Positions 1-11,260 of a stretch of 64,000 bases of DNA are shown here, piece after piece. The first letter of the stretch is position 1, and each line of letters opens with the position of its first letter. The notes under the pieces were generated by a model, which saw nothing but the letters and a program-made list of their open reading frames with translations, made no database searches and had not been told where the DNA came from. The stretch lies in assembly GCA_028622995.1 (NCBI GenBank), contig JAJQJQ010000056.1, positions 1,585,623-1,649,622 on the forward strand, in the 5' to 3' direction. The translations under genes and the position numbers were made by a program. This DNA comes from Panagrolaimus kolymaensis. Lineage: Eukaryota; Nematoda; Chromadorea; Rhabditida; Panagrolaimidae.

Positions 1-3000
1 AGTGTCATAAAGCTAAAAATGGTTTTATCTCCTTTCTCTATTTATTTTTTTAAAGAAAAAAAAAACACGGTAGGCATTTTAGGCATATTTCATAGAAAAA
101 ACTGTCAAAATATCTTTAGACAATTTTTCAAAGATAAAAAAGAGTTTAAAAAAAGGGCAAAAAATAAAGTTTTGCTCTATCTATTCATCTATTTCTGGCA
201 TCCACCCCTGTTTTTGATATTCTTTCATTATTTCCAAAAAATGACGTTGCTTTTTTTTCTACCAAAATGAAAAAAATAAATATTTTTTTGAAATTGTTTT
301 TATTTCTTTTCTACCGGACATTGGTCAATTTCCTTTATAAAAAAGAAAAAAGAAAAACTAACTTTTTTTAGAAAACTTTAATAAAATAAAAGTTTTTTTC
401 ATTTTCATTTTCTATCTTGTTTGTTGCTTCTTGCTCTCTGTGTTTGCCAAACATCTTTCCAAATGAATGTTTTAGAATATATTCAATTATCAGCGTCAAA
501 GAATTTTCGTTAGGAGTTTTTTTAGAATGAAATTAAATTAACACAATTATAGCAAAAAAAGGAGGGAAAAGGCGAGAGAAAGAAAAAGAGAGATAAAAAA
601 ATGTTTTGAAGCTGCGGCCGACATTTCTATAGAAGGCACTAAAATGAAAACTAAAAATTGTTAGGAAAAAAAAATTTAAATATTTGATTTCGGTACCTTT
701 TTTTTGTTTGATTGCGAGACCCATATTTGTATATTTTTTACTTTGTAGTTATTGCCTTCAAAATGCCCCTTTCTTTTTTTTATCTGCTGCTTGTTTCAAA
801 AAATTTTTAAATAGTAAAAGGAGGTTCTGAGAAATTCTCACATAAACAACAACTATAATACATTCCCGATATCATCCACCATATTTGTTGTTGTTGCTTT
901 TGTTGCCCTTCTTTTTCTATGTTTTATTTTTTATTGCTTTGATGTTTAACTTTTTTATTTTTTTCTCCAACACCAAAAACGAAACGCTGCGATGAAGAAA
1001 AAAAACTATTCTTCACAAACATATCGTATTCATTTTTTTTTGTTGCTCAATGATCTTGGCACTTTCATCCAGCAAGAAAAAAAAATTTAATGGCATCTAA
1101 AAACGAAAGACGACATGCTTGCTAGTTTCTTGAATGTATAAATTTTTATTGTATACTTAACTCTTTCAACAATGTTTCTTTTTCTTTTTTTTCTTGGCTT
1201 CACAGCTTCCATTTAAGTTTCCGGTTGTTGATGTCGTTGTTGTTCAACCAACAAAAAAAATATTCAGCTTTCTAACGTCTTTTCTTTTTTAACAGTTTAG
1301 AATTCTTTTTTACTTTTTTTGTTGGCCAATTGAAAAGTCATCCAAGCGAATATTTAACAAAAAAAACATTTTATTTTTTTTATTTTTTCATGGCCAAAAA
1401 AAACTCAGTAGCTCAGTTTCATAATCTATCTAAAATTTTAAAAATATGGGATTATAATAGTTAAATTCTGGGAGGGAGTTTTTAATGTTTACAATTAGTT
1501 GTTACATTTGGAAGTAAAAAAAATACATAGGTAGAAATTAATATGTTTTATTTATTTGCAAAATGTCTAAAAGTAGGAATATGGCGGCTATCGAAGGAGT
1601 GTAATTTAATTTAATTTGAAACAACAAAAATCGTGGGTAAAATTATAACCAACTTAAATAAATATAGAGCTTTATTTGTGCCAAAATAAAAGTATATTTT
1701 TAATATATTTTTATGTATTTTATTTAATGGTTATATTAGTAAATGAAATTTGACTTCCAAAAATATAATGTCACCAAAATTATTGAACTCCATTTATGAA
1801 TAATGTGTCTTTCAAAAAAGTAAGAAAGTAATAGCTTGAAATAAAAATAAAAATATAAATAAAATAAAATTTATCACCCCTATTTTTATACTCAACATAT
1901 TTTTTTCACTTTTTTATTGCTTTCTTAGAACCTATTGGCTTAATTTGTGGCTTGCCTTAAAAAGAAAGAAAAAATGAATAGACTGTTTTTTCTTACATAT
2001 TTTTATAGATTTATTTTTATGTTTTTTTTTGTTTCTAATTTTAGTTGTTAGCCTTTTTCTTTTTATATAATTTTCTTGGGGTTTTTAAAAGTTTGTTTCC
2101 CGAAAAAATGTTTCTTTTTTTCTTTGATGGCGCCTTTCCCCGAAAATTTGAGAACATCAAAAAAGCTAAACAACAGTTTTTGCTTGTTTCTCTTCACTTC
2201 ACTCCATTTTAGGACGAAATATTTTTTTTATTCATTCTCATTTTTTTATAGACAGATAAAGCCATAAAAATGCTTCAACAGCTATTTTTTTGATAATAGT
2301 TGCTTTAACAAAAAAAGAAAAGAAAATCTTGCTTTTTAACAAAAGAAAGAGCCTTCATATTTTTTTTGACATATTTATATTTTTATTTTAATGAACAACA
2401 ACAATGCTGTTCTCAAAAATCTCAAAAAAGGACATGAAAATTAGAGAATGGCGTTCCTTCATTTATTAAAAAACGATTTTTATATTTTTGAAGTCTCTTT
2501 TCTCCTTTTTTCAAGGATAAGTTTATATGTGCCAATTCCCAAAAGTGTGGTCCAAAAAGCAAGCATAAAAAATAGTTACATATATTTCTTTCATATCACC
2601 GATAGGAAAAAGGAAAAATGATATCCTCATGGGAAAGATACATATTCATACATATATTTTTTTTTGAAGACGAAGAAAAAGATATTGTTGTCGATTGTCG
2701 ATAGTTGATGCATCTTTTCTGTTTATGAATAGCCTTTATTTTATTTTTTGCTTTAGAAAATGGAAGATAAAAAAATGAAGGATTTTGGTTTTTCTTCTTT
2801 GAGTTGCCAAACTCAATATCAATCTTTTATCTGCTTTTTTTATCTTTACCAAAAGCTTGGTTTAAAATTAAAAAAATAAAAGATTTTTTAAAATATATTT
2901 TAATCTTTACGGTTTTTTTCATTTGATTTATTTTTTGCTTTTTTATGCAAAAATAAAACTACTGTTTTTTTTTTTGCATCCATGTTTTTTCATTATTTTT

Positions 3001-6000
3001 TTTGTTTTGTTTGAAGCACAACAAAAACAATCTTTTAACGTACTACTTGCTTTTCCTTATTTTTTTTCTTCAGATTCCGCTGCTGCTTTGTTTGGAAACA
3101 AGCATCGCATCTTTAACTTGCTTCAAAAAAACATGGGGGTTTCTATTTTAGAGATACGGCATCGAAGAAGAAGAAAAAAAATTTAGGGAAGGAGGAGCTT
3201 TGTTTTATTTTATTTTTATTTCTTATCAAAAAACTTTTTTTTTCTTCAAAGCACCAATGTTTTTCAAATTCCCGTGCCGACATAAAAAAGAGGTAATTGG
3301 ATTTTGAGGGCGAATGAATAATGCCATTGCTTTTTTTTAACACAACGACAATTGATGCGGTTAGGATTTTTCTTCCAAATTTAGGATTTTTTTTTTTTTT
3401 TCTTTTTTGGTGGATGATTATCAAAAAAAAGCTTTGGACATGGCTTCATGACTTTCTGATTTCAGTAACAAACACGCAGCAATAATCAAAAATCAAGATG
3501 CAGCATTTTTTTCCCATTTTTTTAAGTTCGCCTACGTAGTCCACGAGACAATGATGCCGAACCACGAGACATAGAAACTTTGAAAATTTAAAACAATGGA
3601 AATCTCATTCATTCTTTCCTTTGCTTCCGCATTCTTTCATTATATATGTTTGTATCTATCATTCATATATTTGTGTTAAAACATCCTTTTTTTGTTCCAA
3701 AAAAACTTCTTACAAATTCTTTTTTATTATATTTTTTGAATGAATGGCTTTTTCATAACTTTTAGTTGGCCCGAGTTTGCACCATATTTTTTTCCATCCA
3801 TCCAAAGCCTTGTGCATTCATGCATTTCATTAAAGACTGTGCCATCACGTTTTGATAACTTCTCGAAATACGTATGTATTTTTAGGACCATTTAAAAAAC
3901 ATGCCTTTTAATAAAAACGCGAAGGAAAAAGTTGTTGCAAAAAAACTAACTTTGGTTTTTTATTTTATTTTTTCTCAAAATGTTGCCTTTTTAAAAAAAA
4001 GTCATTTTTAAAACTTATTTTTATTCTCCCGATTTTTTTAAAATTTTCCTATGGAAAAAATGAAAAAAAAACCCAAAAATCCTCTGCAAAAAAAAATTTT
4101 CTTCCTGACCTATAAGAAATGAATAGCTTATACCATGTTTTTTTTCTTCATCTTCTGTGTTTGGTTCTTAAAAATATATTTCATTTCCCAAAAACAAAAA
4201 CAAAAAATACTTTTCTTCTTTTCTTCTTTAAAGATGGCACATCGTTTTCTTTTCCATTATTTTATATTTTTTGAGAGAAGATGTGGAGCTTTTTTGGCCT
4301 CTTCTTCGTCACAAACGAAAATAAAAAACATTGCTGTCACCAATAATCCCACTTGTGTTTCGTTTTCCAAATTCTTTTTTTTCTTCATTCTATTATGTAA
4401 AAAAAGCAAACGGTCATTTCTATCTTTGGCCCTATCCTCATTTTTCTTTATTTTATTTTTTCTCTTAAGCAACTTACTTCATCCATACTTCACAAAGCTC
4501 GTTTGATGCCAACTATTTTTTTTTTCATAGCCGGCGGGGAGCCGCCGTCGACGCTTTCACCCTTAACTTTAACTTCAACTTCGATTGAAATAAAGAAAGA
4601 AAAAAAATTGCCGTCGGGAGAAATCTTTTTTCCCGTTTTTTTTATTTTTAAAAAGCAAAGGCAGAAAAAAGAAGACAAATCAGTTTTGCAATTTTTCACT
4701 TTTCTTCGATAAATAAAAAAAAGAAAAAGAAGAACCGAAGTAAGCAACCAACCAACCCACTAAACTTTTTTTTTCATTTTTGTTCTTTCTTTCTTGAAGT
4801 TTCAAAGGAAAAAAAAAGAAGAGTAATCGAAAAAGCTTACAAAAGTCAACTACAGTAAGAACTTTCCGTTTTGAGTTACTCGGACATAGTTTAATTTCTC
4901 TTCCACAAAAATTGATAGTGTTTTCATTCTCTTTTCCTCTATCTTTTTTTGGATCTAACTTTGATCCATTTTTATTCCATTTTTTTATTTCCTTCCAAAT
5001 AGTTTATCTATAAATTTGAATGCTATTCTTGCTTCTATATTTTTTTCGATAAAGCAAGAAAAAAAGAGTAAAAAAGTAATGTATTTTAATTGAAGCACAT
5101 GCTTCCTTTTCACCACCACTGATGTGATGGGATGTAGAGGACCCAGATGCGCATTTCAAACAAAAACAAGAAAGAAGAAGGCCACGACTTCGGAAGATAA
5201 AAATAAAGCATTAACATCCATGTCTTCACGCTTGTGCTTTTTTTCGAAATTATTTTTTTATTCTCAATTTTTCCGTGTTTTCGATATTTTCTTGCTCTAT
5301 TATATTTTTGTTTCTTAAAAAAATTGTGTTTTAAATGCTTATATTCAAATTTGTTTTGTTTTAGATTTTCTTATTTATTATATATATTTTGAAGAAGTTA
5401 AGAAAACAAACACTATTATATTTTTAAAAAGGCTACAGCAAATTTTTCATAAATGTCCTTTACGCATCGAGAGAATGCAACATGTTCAATATTAAATTCA
5501 CAAGCGGGAAATTTATACAATTTATCAAGGTGGGTTAGGTTCGTTTATATTACACATACTTAGATAATAATTTAATAATGAAGTTGTTAGTCATAGATTT
5601 ATTTGGGGAGAAAAAATATGTCAAACGAAGAGGAAGCGTGTTTCAGCTATTGCTTATTCATAACTTTCGCACATTTTTTTTCAAAAGGAATATTTTTAAC
5701 TTAATTTGCATAAATCTTAAAGAACGTGTTTTTTTTCTAAAAACGTGGGGAGTTTTTGGTCTGAGCTTAAACTTGATGAACAGTTATTAAAATTTAAATA
5801 ACATAACTTTTTGTGCTTTTTAAATCGTGAGTATAATTTAATTTTAAAGTTAGTGAATTTGTACTTTCCATTTAACAGAACCCACATGTTTCAAAGTCGC
5901 CGAACTTTAATAACACCGAAATTTGAGTTTTCTTGGAGTCATAATAATTTTAGTGTCATAATTCTTAGTAATAAAAACTTTCATATTTGTTTTTTTATAG

Positions 6001-6746
6001 CTGTTTTTTTTTTTTAAATTCAATTTCCCATAGAGTCTATAATTTTCCCCGCAAATACATAAAAAAGTAACACTCCATTTAAGTACCTGACGTTGAAAAA
6101 TAAAACTCTTTTTTTAACTACCATCAACTTACTTACTAACTTTTTTTATTTGAAAAAAAAATAAAGCTTTTAAAGTTGTAATAAAATGCCTATTAGCAGT
6201 AAAAAAAATAGGAAGGATATTTTTCTGCCATTTTTTTATGGAAGAATCTGGACGAAAAAAGCGATTAAATTAATCGAAAAAAAGGCAAAAGGAAGAAGAT
6301 TTTTTCCCAAAAATGGAAAAGACAGACATAAAACTTTATTGGCTTCCAAAAATATACCATCATTCCTCTAAAAAAAGTGACACAATAGAAACAAAACAAT
6401 TACATACGTGTGTGTGTGTTAGCTAGCTACTAAAAAAGTAATTTACGACAAAAAAAACCCTTTTTCTGAAACATTAATGACTGACATAAGCTTCTGCTGC
6501 ACTCTTGCAAAAAAAAAGAAAAGAAACATTTTCAGGAAAAGCTTAAATAAAAAAATGTTGATGGCGGGAAAGGAATCTATTTTTATATATTTTTTTGATA
6601 GATAAAATTCGGAGAATTGCTAGTGTGTTAAAAATAAAAAATAAAAGGAGAAAGAGGGCACAAGAATTAAAAATCGTTTTTAGCAGAACGAAAAAAACAA
6701 AAACAAAAAATGTTTGCTAATTAATTACTTCTTTTTTCTTCTTCAG
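1..6746. other. T-rich intergenic or 5'-intron spacer
   Basis: This stretch is dominated by T- and A-homopolymer runs. Open frames in it are short, low in complexity and rich in Phe, Lys and Ser, so I read them as chance. It probably holds the promoter and the unseen first exon or exons (signal peptide) of the GPCR that begins at 6747, but I could not pick a convincing exon. No RNA gene or mobile element was recognised. Confidence 0.6.
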
Positions 6747-8585
6747 TACATGCCCTCCTGATTTTGATAAAAGTTTATGTTGGTCCAATGTTACTTTTGG
6801 TGAACAAGGTCATCGAACATGTCCATTTAAATTTTGCACTTCTATACCAGGATGTGATCAAGTTGCGAGTAAGTACCTTTAACTATCGGCTTAGGTATTT
6901 TTAAACTATAATAAAAAAAGCCTTTTTTTAGTTAATTACCGAGTAAATCGAATGTGTTATTCGAATGGAACATGGGGTGAATCTGCATATTCTGAATGCA
7001 TCGATGTCCTTAGAAATCATCAAAGATGTATAGCTGGTTACTGCCAAACTGTAAACAAACTCAAAATATTTTTCTTACATCTAATAAATATTTTAATTTT
7101 TTTAGTGCCCAGATTTATTACGTGAAACAGTAATAAATGTTTCATTAGCTTTATCAGTGATTTCTGTAGGAGTGCTAGTTTCTGCATTAGTATTATTTTC
7201 TATTTTTGATTCAATTCAATGTCGCCGCTTATCTATTCACAAACATCTTGCCGTTGCATTCGTATTTAGATTCACTTTTTTGGCTTTATGGACTATAGCA
7301 AATACAACTAATTTCTTTCGAGATTGTGCACATTTTAATTCGATACCACTTAGAAATTGGGAAATTCCATGTAAAATATTATTATGGTTTGTTATTTATT
7401 TCCAGGTAAAAATTTTTAAATTACTTTAGGGAGATTTAATTATTAAAAAAATTTGGTTTAAGGTGGCATCAGTAATGTGGATGTTGATAGAAGGTTTATA
7501 CCTTTACAGTAGATTTACGGTATTCGCTATGAGGCATGGTGAAGCGCCATATTGGATTTATTGGTTAGCTGGATGGGGTATTTTTTTATTTTATATTTCC
7601 AAGACATTTTTTGTTTTTTAGGTACTCCATTTGTTGCAGTAAATTCATGGGCTATAGTGCATCAATATCAATCAAATAAAAATCCAAATAGTTTTTGTTG
7701 GGTACCATATGCTCAAGGGCCACATTTATGGATTTTAGCAGGAACTATGGGACTTGCATTAATTGTTCGTTCTTTTATTTTTAATGCACTTTTTTCCATT
7801 CATAAAAATTTCTTCCTTTTTAGTTAAATGTTCTATTTTTGCTTGCCATTGTTATAATTTTAGTTCAAAAATTACGTACAGAAAACACAGCAGAATCGAA
7901 AAAGATTTGGTAAGTGCAAAAGAAAAGTTTTATATCTCACAAAAGAAAAATAATTGCTTTGATAATTAAATTTTTATTTAAATCACGTATTAGGAAATAT
8001 TTATTTTTAGGAGAACAGTAAAAGCTACAATTTTTCTTGTTCCATTGTTAGGGGTTTCAAATATACCATTATTTTATGAACCTGAAGAGCCTGGCGCTAT
8101 TTATATGCTTGGTTCAGCTATACTGCAGCATTCTCAGGTTTGAATTATTATGATCAAAGTTTTGAGGAAATTAATTTTGATCTTACAGGGAATATTCATT
8201 GCCGTGTTTTATTGCTTTCTTAATAGTGAAATTCAACATGCTGTTAGGCGGCAATTATCTAAAATGCCTTTTAGTTGGTTAAGGTTCGTTGTTTTAATTG
8301 CTTGCTTTTAAAACTCAAAATTAACAAAATTTTAGTTTCTTGCATCGACCTCGATTCGAAACTGAGAGAACTTATGTACCTGAACATGGTGTAGTCAGTC
8401 GACGATTGGGAATGCCCATGGAAGAACTAAATCAATCAACATCCATGATAATGTCCACCACTCCGCCACATTCAAATCGAAATGGTGGGGGTGGAATTGA
8501 AGCAACTGCCGATATTAGATCCATAGATGCTGATGATTCAAAATTAACTAATGGAACCATTTCGGAAAGAAGTACAAAACATTAA
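6747..8585 (+). CDS. Class B (secretin-family) GPCR, PDF-receptor-like, 5' incomplete
   Basis: Nine frame-consistent exons: 6747-6868, 6932-7050, 7106-7405, 7463-7577, 7622-7764, 7824-7909, 8011-8137, 8189-8283, 8336-8585. The first two encode a hormone-receptor ectodomain with the usual Cys/Trp pattern (DFDKSLCW, RTCPF, MCYSNGTWGE, SECIDV). Seven hydrophobic segments follow, with class B signatures: SIHKHLAVAF at the TM1/TM2 turn, MWMLIEGLYLYSRF in TM3, FCWVPYAQG in the second extracellular loop, and GIFIAVFYCFLNSE in TM7. The tail is about 80 residues, Ser/Thr-rich, with no motif I recognise. The product should be a plasma-membrane neuropeptide receptor signalling through G proteins. The overall look is closest to nematode PDF receptors (pdfr-1 type), but the subfamily is from memory. 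The signal-peptide exon is not found; an acceptor at 6745-6746 opens the first visible exon. Two of its introns use GTTCGT donors. Confidence 0.9.
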
Positions 8586-9341
8586 AAAATTTATTCCCAA
8601 AAAATTAATTTTGTTGATTTTTTTCTTTCAAATTCAACTATCTCAAATTTTTATTATATAAAACTTAATGGCTTTAAAAAATGCATTTTTCCTGAGTACT
8701 TTCATTTTTGAAAGAAAGAAAAAAAAGTAGTATTTAAAATATTTAAAAAATCTTCCAAGCATAAATGAATGATTTAACAACAACTTAAAATATCTGGTGA
8801 ATATTTAAAAACCAAACTTTTCATTCCACAAACAAAAGTTTTTCTTCGATGTTTTTTTACTTTTTTCTTTTCAAAAAAATTATATGGTTAATTGTTTTTT
8901 ATTTTATTCTATTATTTTCTTTCCACAAAAAAGATTCCTTTGTTGCCAAATGAATGTTGTTCGTTCTCTCTCTTTTTTTAACCACGCAAAAAATGTGTCT
9001 TTTTTCATGCTTTATTTTTATTATTTCTCTTAACAAATTTTTTTATGGCGCAAATCGTGTTTGTTGTTTTTTGTTATTTGATTAATAAAAAAATTAAATA
9101 TAATAAATTTGTTTTATTTTTTTCTTCTTTTAAAATAGGCTTTAGTAAAGTAATAACGATTTAAAAAAACAGCAGAAATACTTTCTTTTCAATAAAATAA
9201 AATTTAAAAGTAAAAAACTAGTGATTAAATTTTAAAAAACAGCAATTATCTTTGCATAAAAAATTATTGGATTGAATGCAAAAAAGGGTAAGTTAAAAAA
9301 GTTTGAATTTTAAATAACTTTTTACTTTTACATAAATACTT
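8586..9341. other. Convergent intergenic spacer
   Basis: AT-rich sequence between the 3' ends of the GPCR (+) and the homeobox gene (-). It consists of mixed A and T runs. No gene or RNA feature was seen, and it presumably holds both 3'UTRs. Confidence 0.6.
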
Positions 9342-10196
9342 TCAAACTTGGGGATAAACGAAATAAGAATTTTGCGTTTGAGCGACGATGGATTCAGAGT
9401 TGTTAAAAGCATTCGACATTACAGGGACATTAACAAAATTAGGATGAATATAAGATTGTTGGGCAACGGAATAGGGAGTAAAATTTGGGGAATTCGCTGG
9501 AATGGGATCACTCACATTTGAAGAAATATTGTAAAATGTTGCTGGACTCCAAGAAGTTTGAGCGGCGCTAGTTGGTTGTCGAGATATTGATTCTTCACCG
9601 CCATTACAGTATAAATTATTATTAAATATTGGATCAGATTTTTTGTTGTTTAAGTAATATTCTTTATTGTTGGTTCTTCTGACATCAAAATAATTAATAC
9701 TTTCTGAATGTTCATTGTTGTTAATTTCAGAAAATTTCCAATCATTCGTCGTTGATGATTCTTGGTTGTTTGAAAACCATGAAAAATTACTCCCGCTTTC
9801 AATATCACCACTTATCTGAGTCAAATTTGGTTCAGTTTTGTCGCTTACAAGTGGCAAATTTAAAGGGGCTAACATCCTGCTTAAAGTCGAAGGAATAAAT
9901 CCTTTTCGAAATCCAACGCTGCTTTCATTTTCTTTTTTTACGTGCCGACGCTTTTTGGCTCGTCTATTTTGAAACCAAACCTATAAAGAAAAAATCGATA
10001 ATAATAATAAAAATAAATAAAAAATAGTATTTTAAAGCTTACAGTGATTCGATTTTCAAGTAATCCCAATTCAGATGCAAGCTCTTTTTTCACATCACTA
10101 TTTGGATAGTGGCAATGATTAAATCGTTCTTCCAATACACGAGTTTGATAATCCGTGAAGTGAGTGCGTTGGCGGGATCGCATATTTTTTATTTTG
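9342..10196 (-). CDS. PRD-like (Q50) homeodomain transcription factor
   Basis: Two exons, 10043-10196 and 9342-9980 on the minus strand, joined in frame inside the homeodomain. Using the ATG at 10183-10181 gives 259 residues, with the homeodomain at residues 2-61. It has L16, F20, W48, F49, Q50, N51 and R53 in their expected positions (third-helix signature VWFQNRRAKKRR), so it should be a nuclear DNA-binding protein. Q50 and the HYP motif before helix 2 suggest the PRD-like class; I cannot assign an orthology group. The remaining ~195 residues are Asn/Ser/Gln-rich and look disordered. A splice acceptor (TTTTTAG) lies 14 nt before the ATG, so the mRNA may be trans-spliced there. If it is instead a cis acceptor, an N-terminal exon is missing upstream. 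Confidence 0.85.
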
Positions 10197-11260
10197 CTAA
10201 AAACGAAGAACATTTCAAAATAAATTAATTACAAAATAAAGTAAAAGTAAAAAACGAAAAAAAAAGATTTGATAGGTCTTTGAAAAAATATGGCTGAAAA
10301 GGCCTAAATTCTTCTAATTATTTTTTTCATTTTCCTGATTAACAATTCTTAGTAAAAACAATTTACAAAAAAAAATTGTTGTTTTTAAAAAATAACATAG
10401 AGCGTAAGAAAGGATATTGATGAATAAAAAAAGGCACGCACAGTAAAAAAAATTTTGATTGGTATTTATTTTTGTTTTGTTTTTTCGGCAGCTGGTGATT
10501 TCGATAACGACGCAATGCGATGGGAAAATTTGCGCAGAAACAAAAAAATTGCAGCTTTAAAATAAAAAAACAAGCAGCGAGCGATCACCAGACGGGATTT
10601 AAAACTATTAAAAAAACAGTATTTTTCTTTGCCAATCAAAGCAAAGTTTAGGCTTTAAATGAAAAAATGAGAACAAATTAGTTTTCAAATAATCCAAATA
10701 AATTGCAAAGTGATTGACTCACACCAAAGAGAAAAAAAGTTAAGTCAGGTTGCGCCCAGATCATTCAAGAATTAAAAAAATCACCAAAATGAAAATGACT
10801 TTTCTCTTCTTTTTTTGTTGCTTTTGCCTATCTCATCCTCCCATGGCCTCACTTTTTTTCAAGTGTCCACCAGCTGGTGGGTTAACTTCTGATGAGTTAG
10901 TAGGAGGCACTTTGTTGCTTTGTCGTTTGTTGTTGTCTCTATGACATTTATTTTACCCGCAGAAAAAAAATGTCACAGATTTGATTGCACATTTAGAAAA
11001 TTTATGCGACAGTAATTGCCATCAGTAAAACTTTTTTCTTTTCTTCTTTCAAAGTTTTTTTTGTTTTGCTTTGTTTTGATTTTCGGGATTTTTTCAATTT
11101 GTAGTGTTTATGTCTTTTTTAAAGCTTCCATCCAAGTATAATATCTTACTTTTTATTGTTTTAACCGTAATTTTAACATTAATGAGAAAAAAATATTATT
11201 AAAAAAATACATATTAAATTTTTAGGACTTAACTTTAAAAATGGCTTTAAGCAAAAAATA
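10197..11260. other. Spacer upstream of the homeobox gene
   Basis: About 1.06 kb between the homeobox gene and the 3' end of the Neuralized gene, both on the minus strand. It is AT-rich, with a less AT-rich patch at about 10490-10600 that contains an 8-bp inverted repeat (CTGGTGAT near 10492, ATCACCAG at 10584-10591). The patch may be regulatory. No gene is supported. Confidence 0.5.

Noticed and set aside
4135..4506. 123-residue plus-strand frame
   Set aside because: Mostly Phe and Ser from T runs; an overlapping antisense frame of similar quality shows it is chance.
10750..10944. Possible small secreted protein (MKMTFLFFFCCFCLSH...)
   Set aside because: The hydrophobic start comes from T runs, the remainder shows no conserved feature, and no splice or promoter context was found. 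It could be revisited with RNA-seq.
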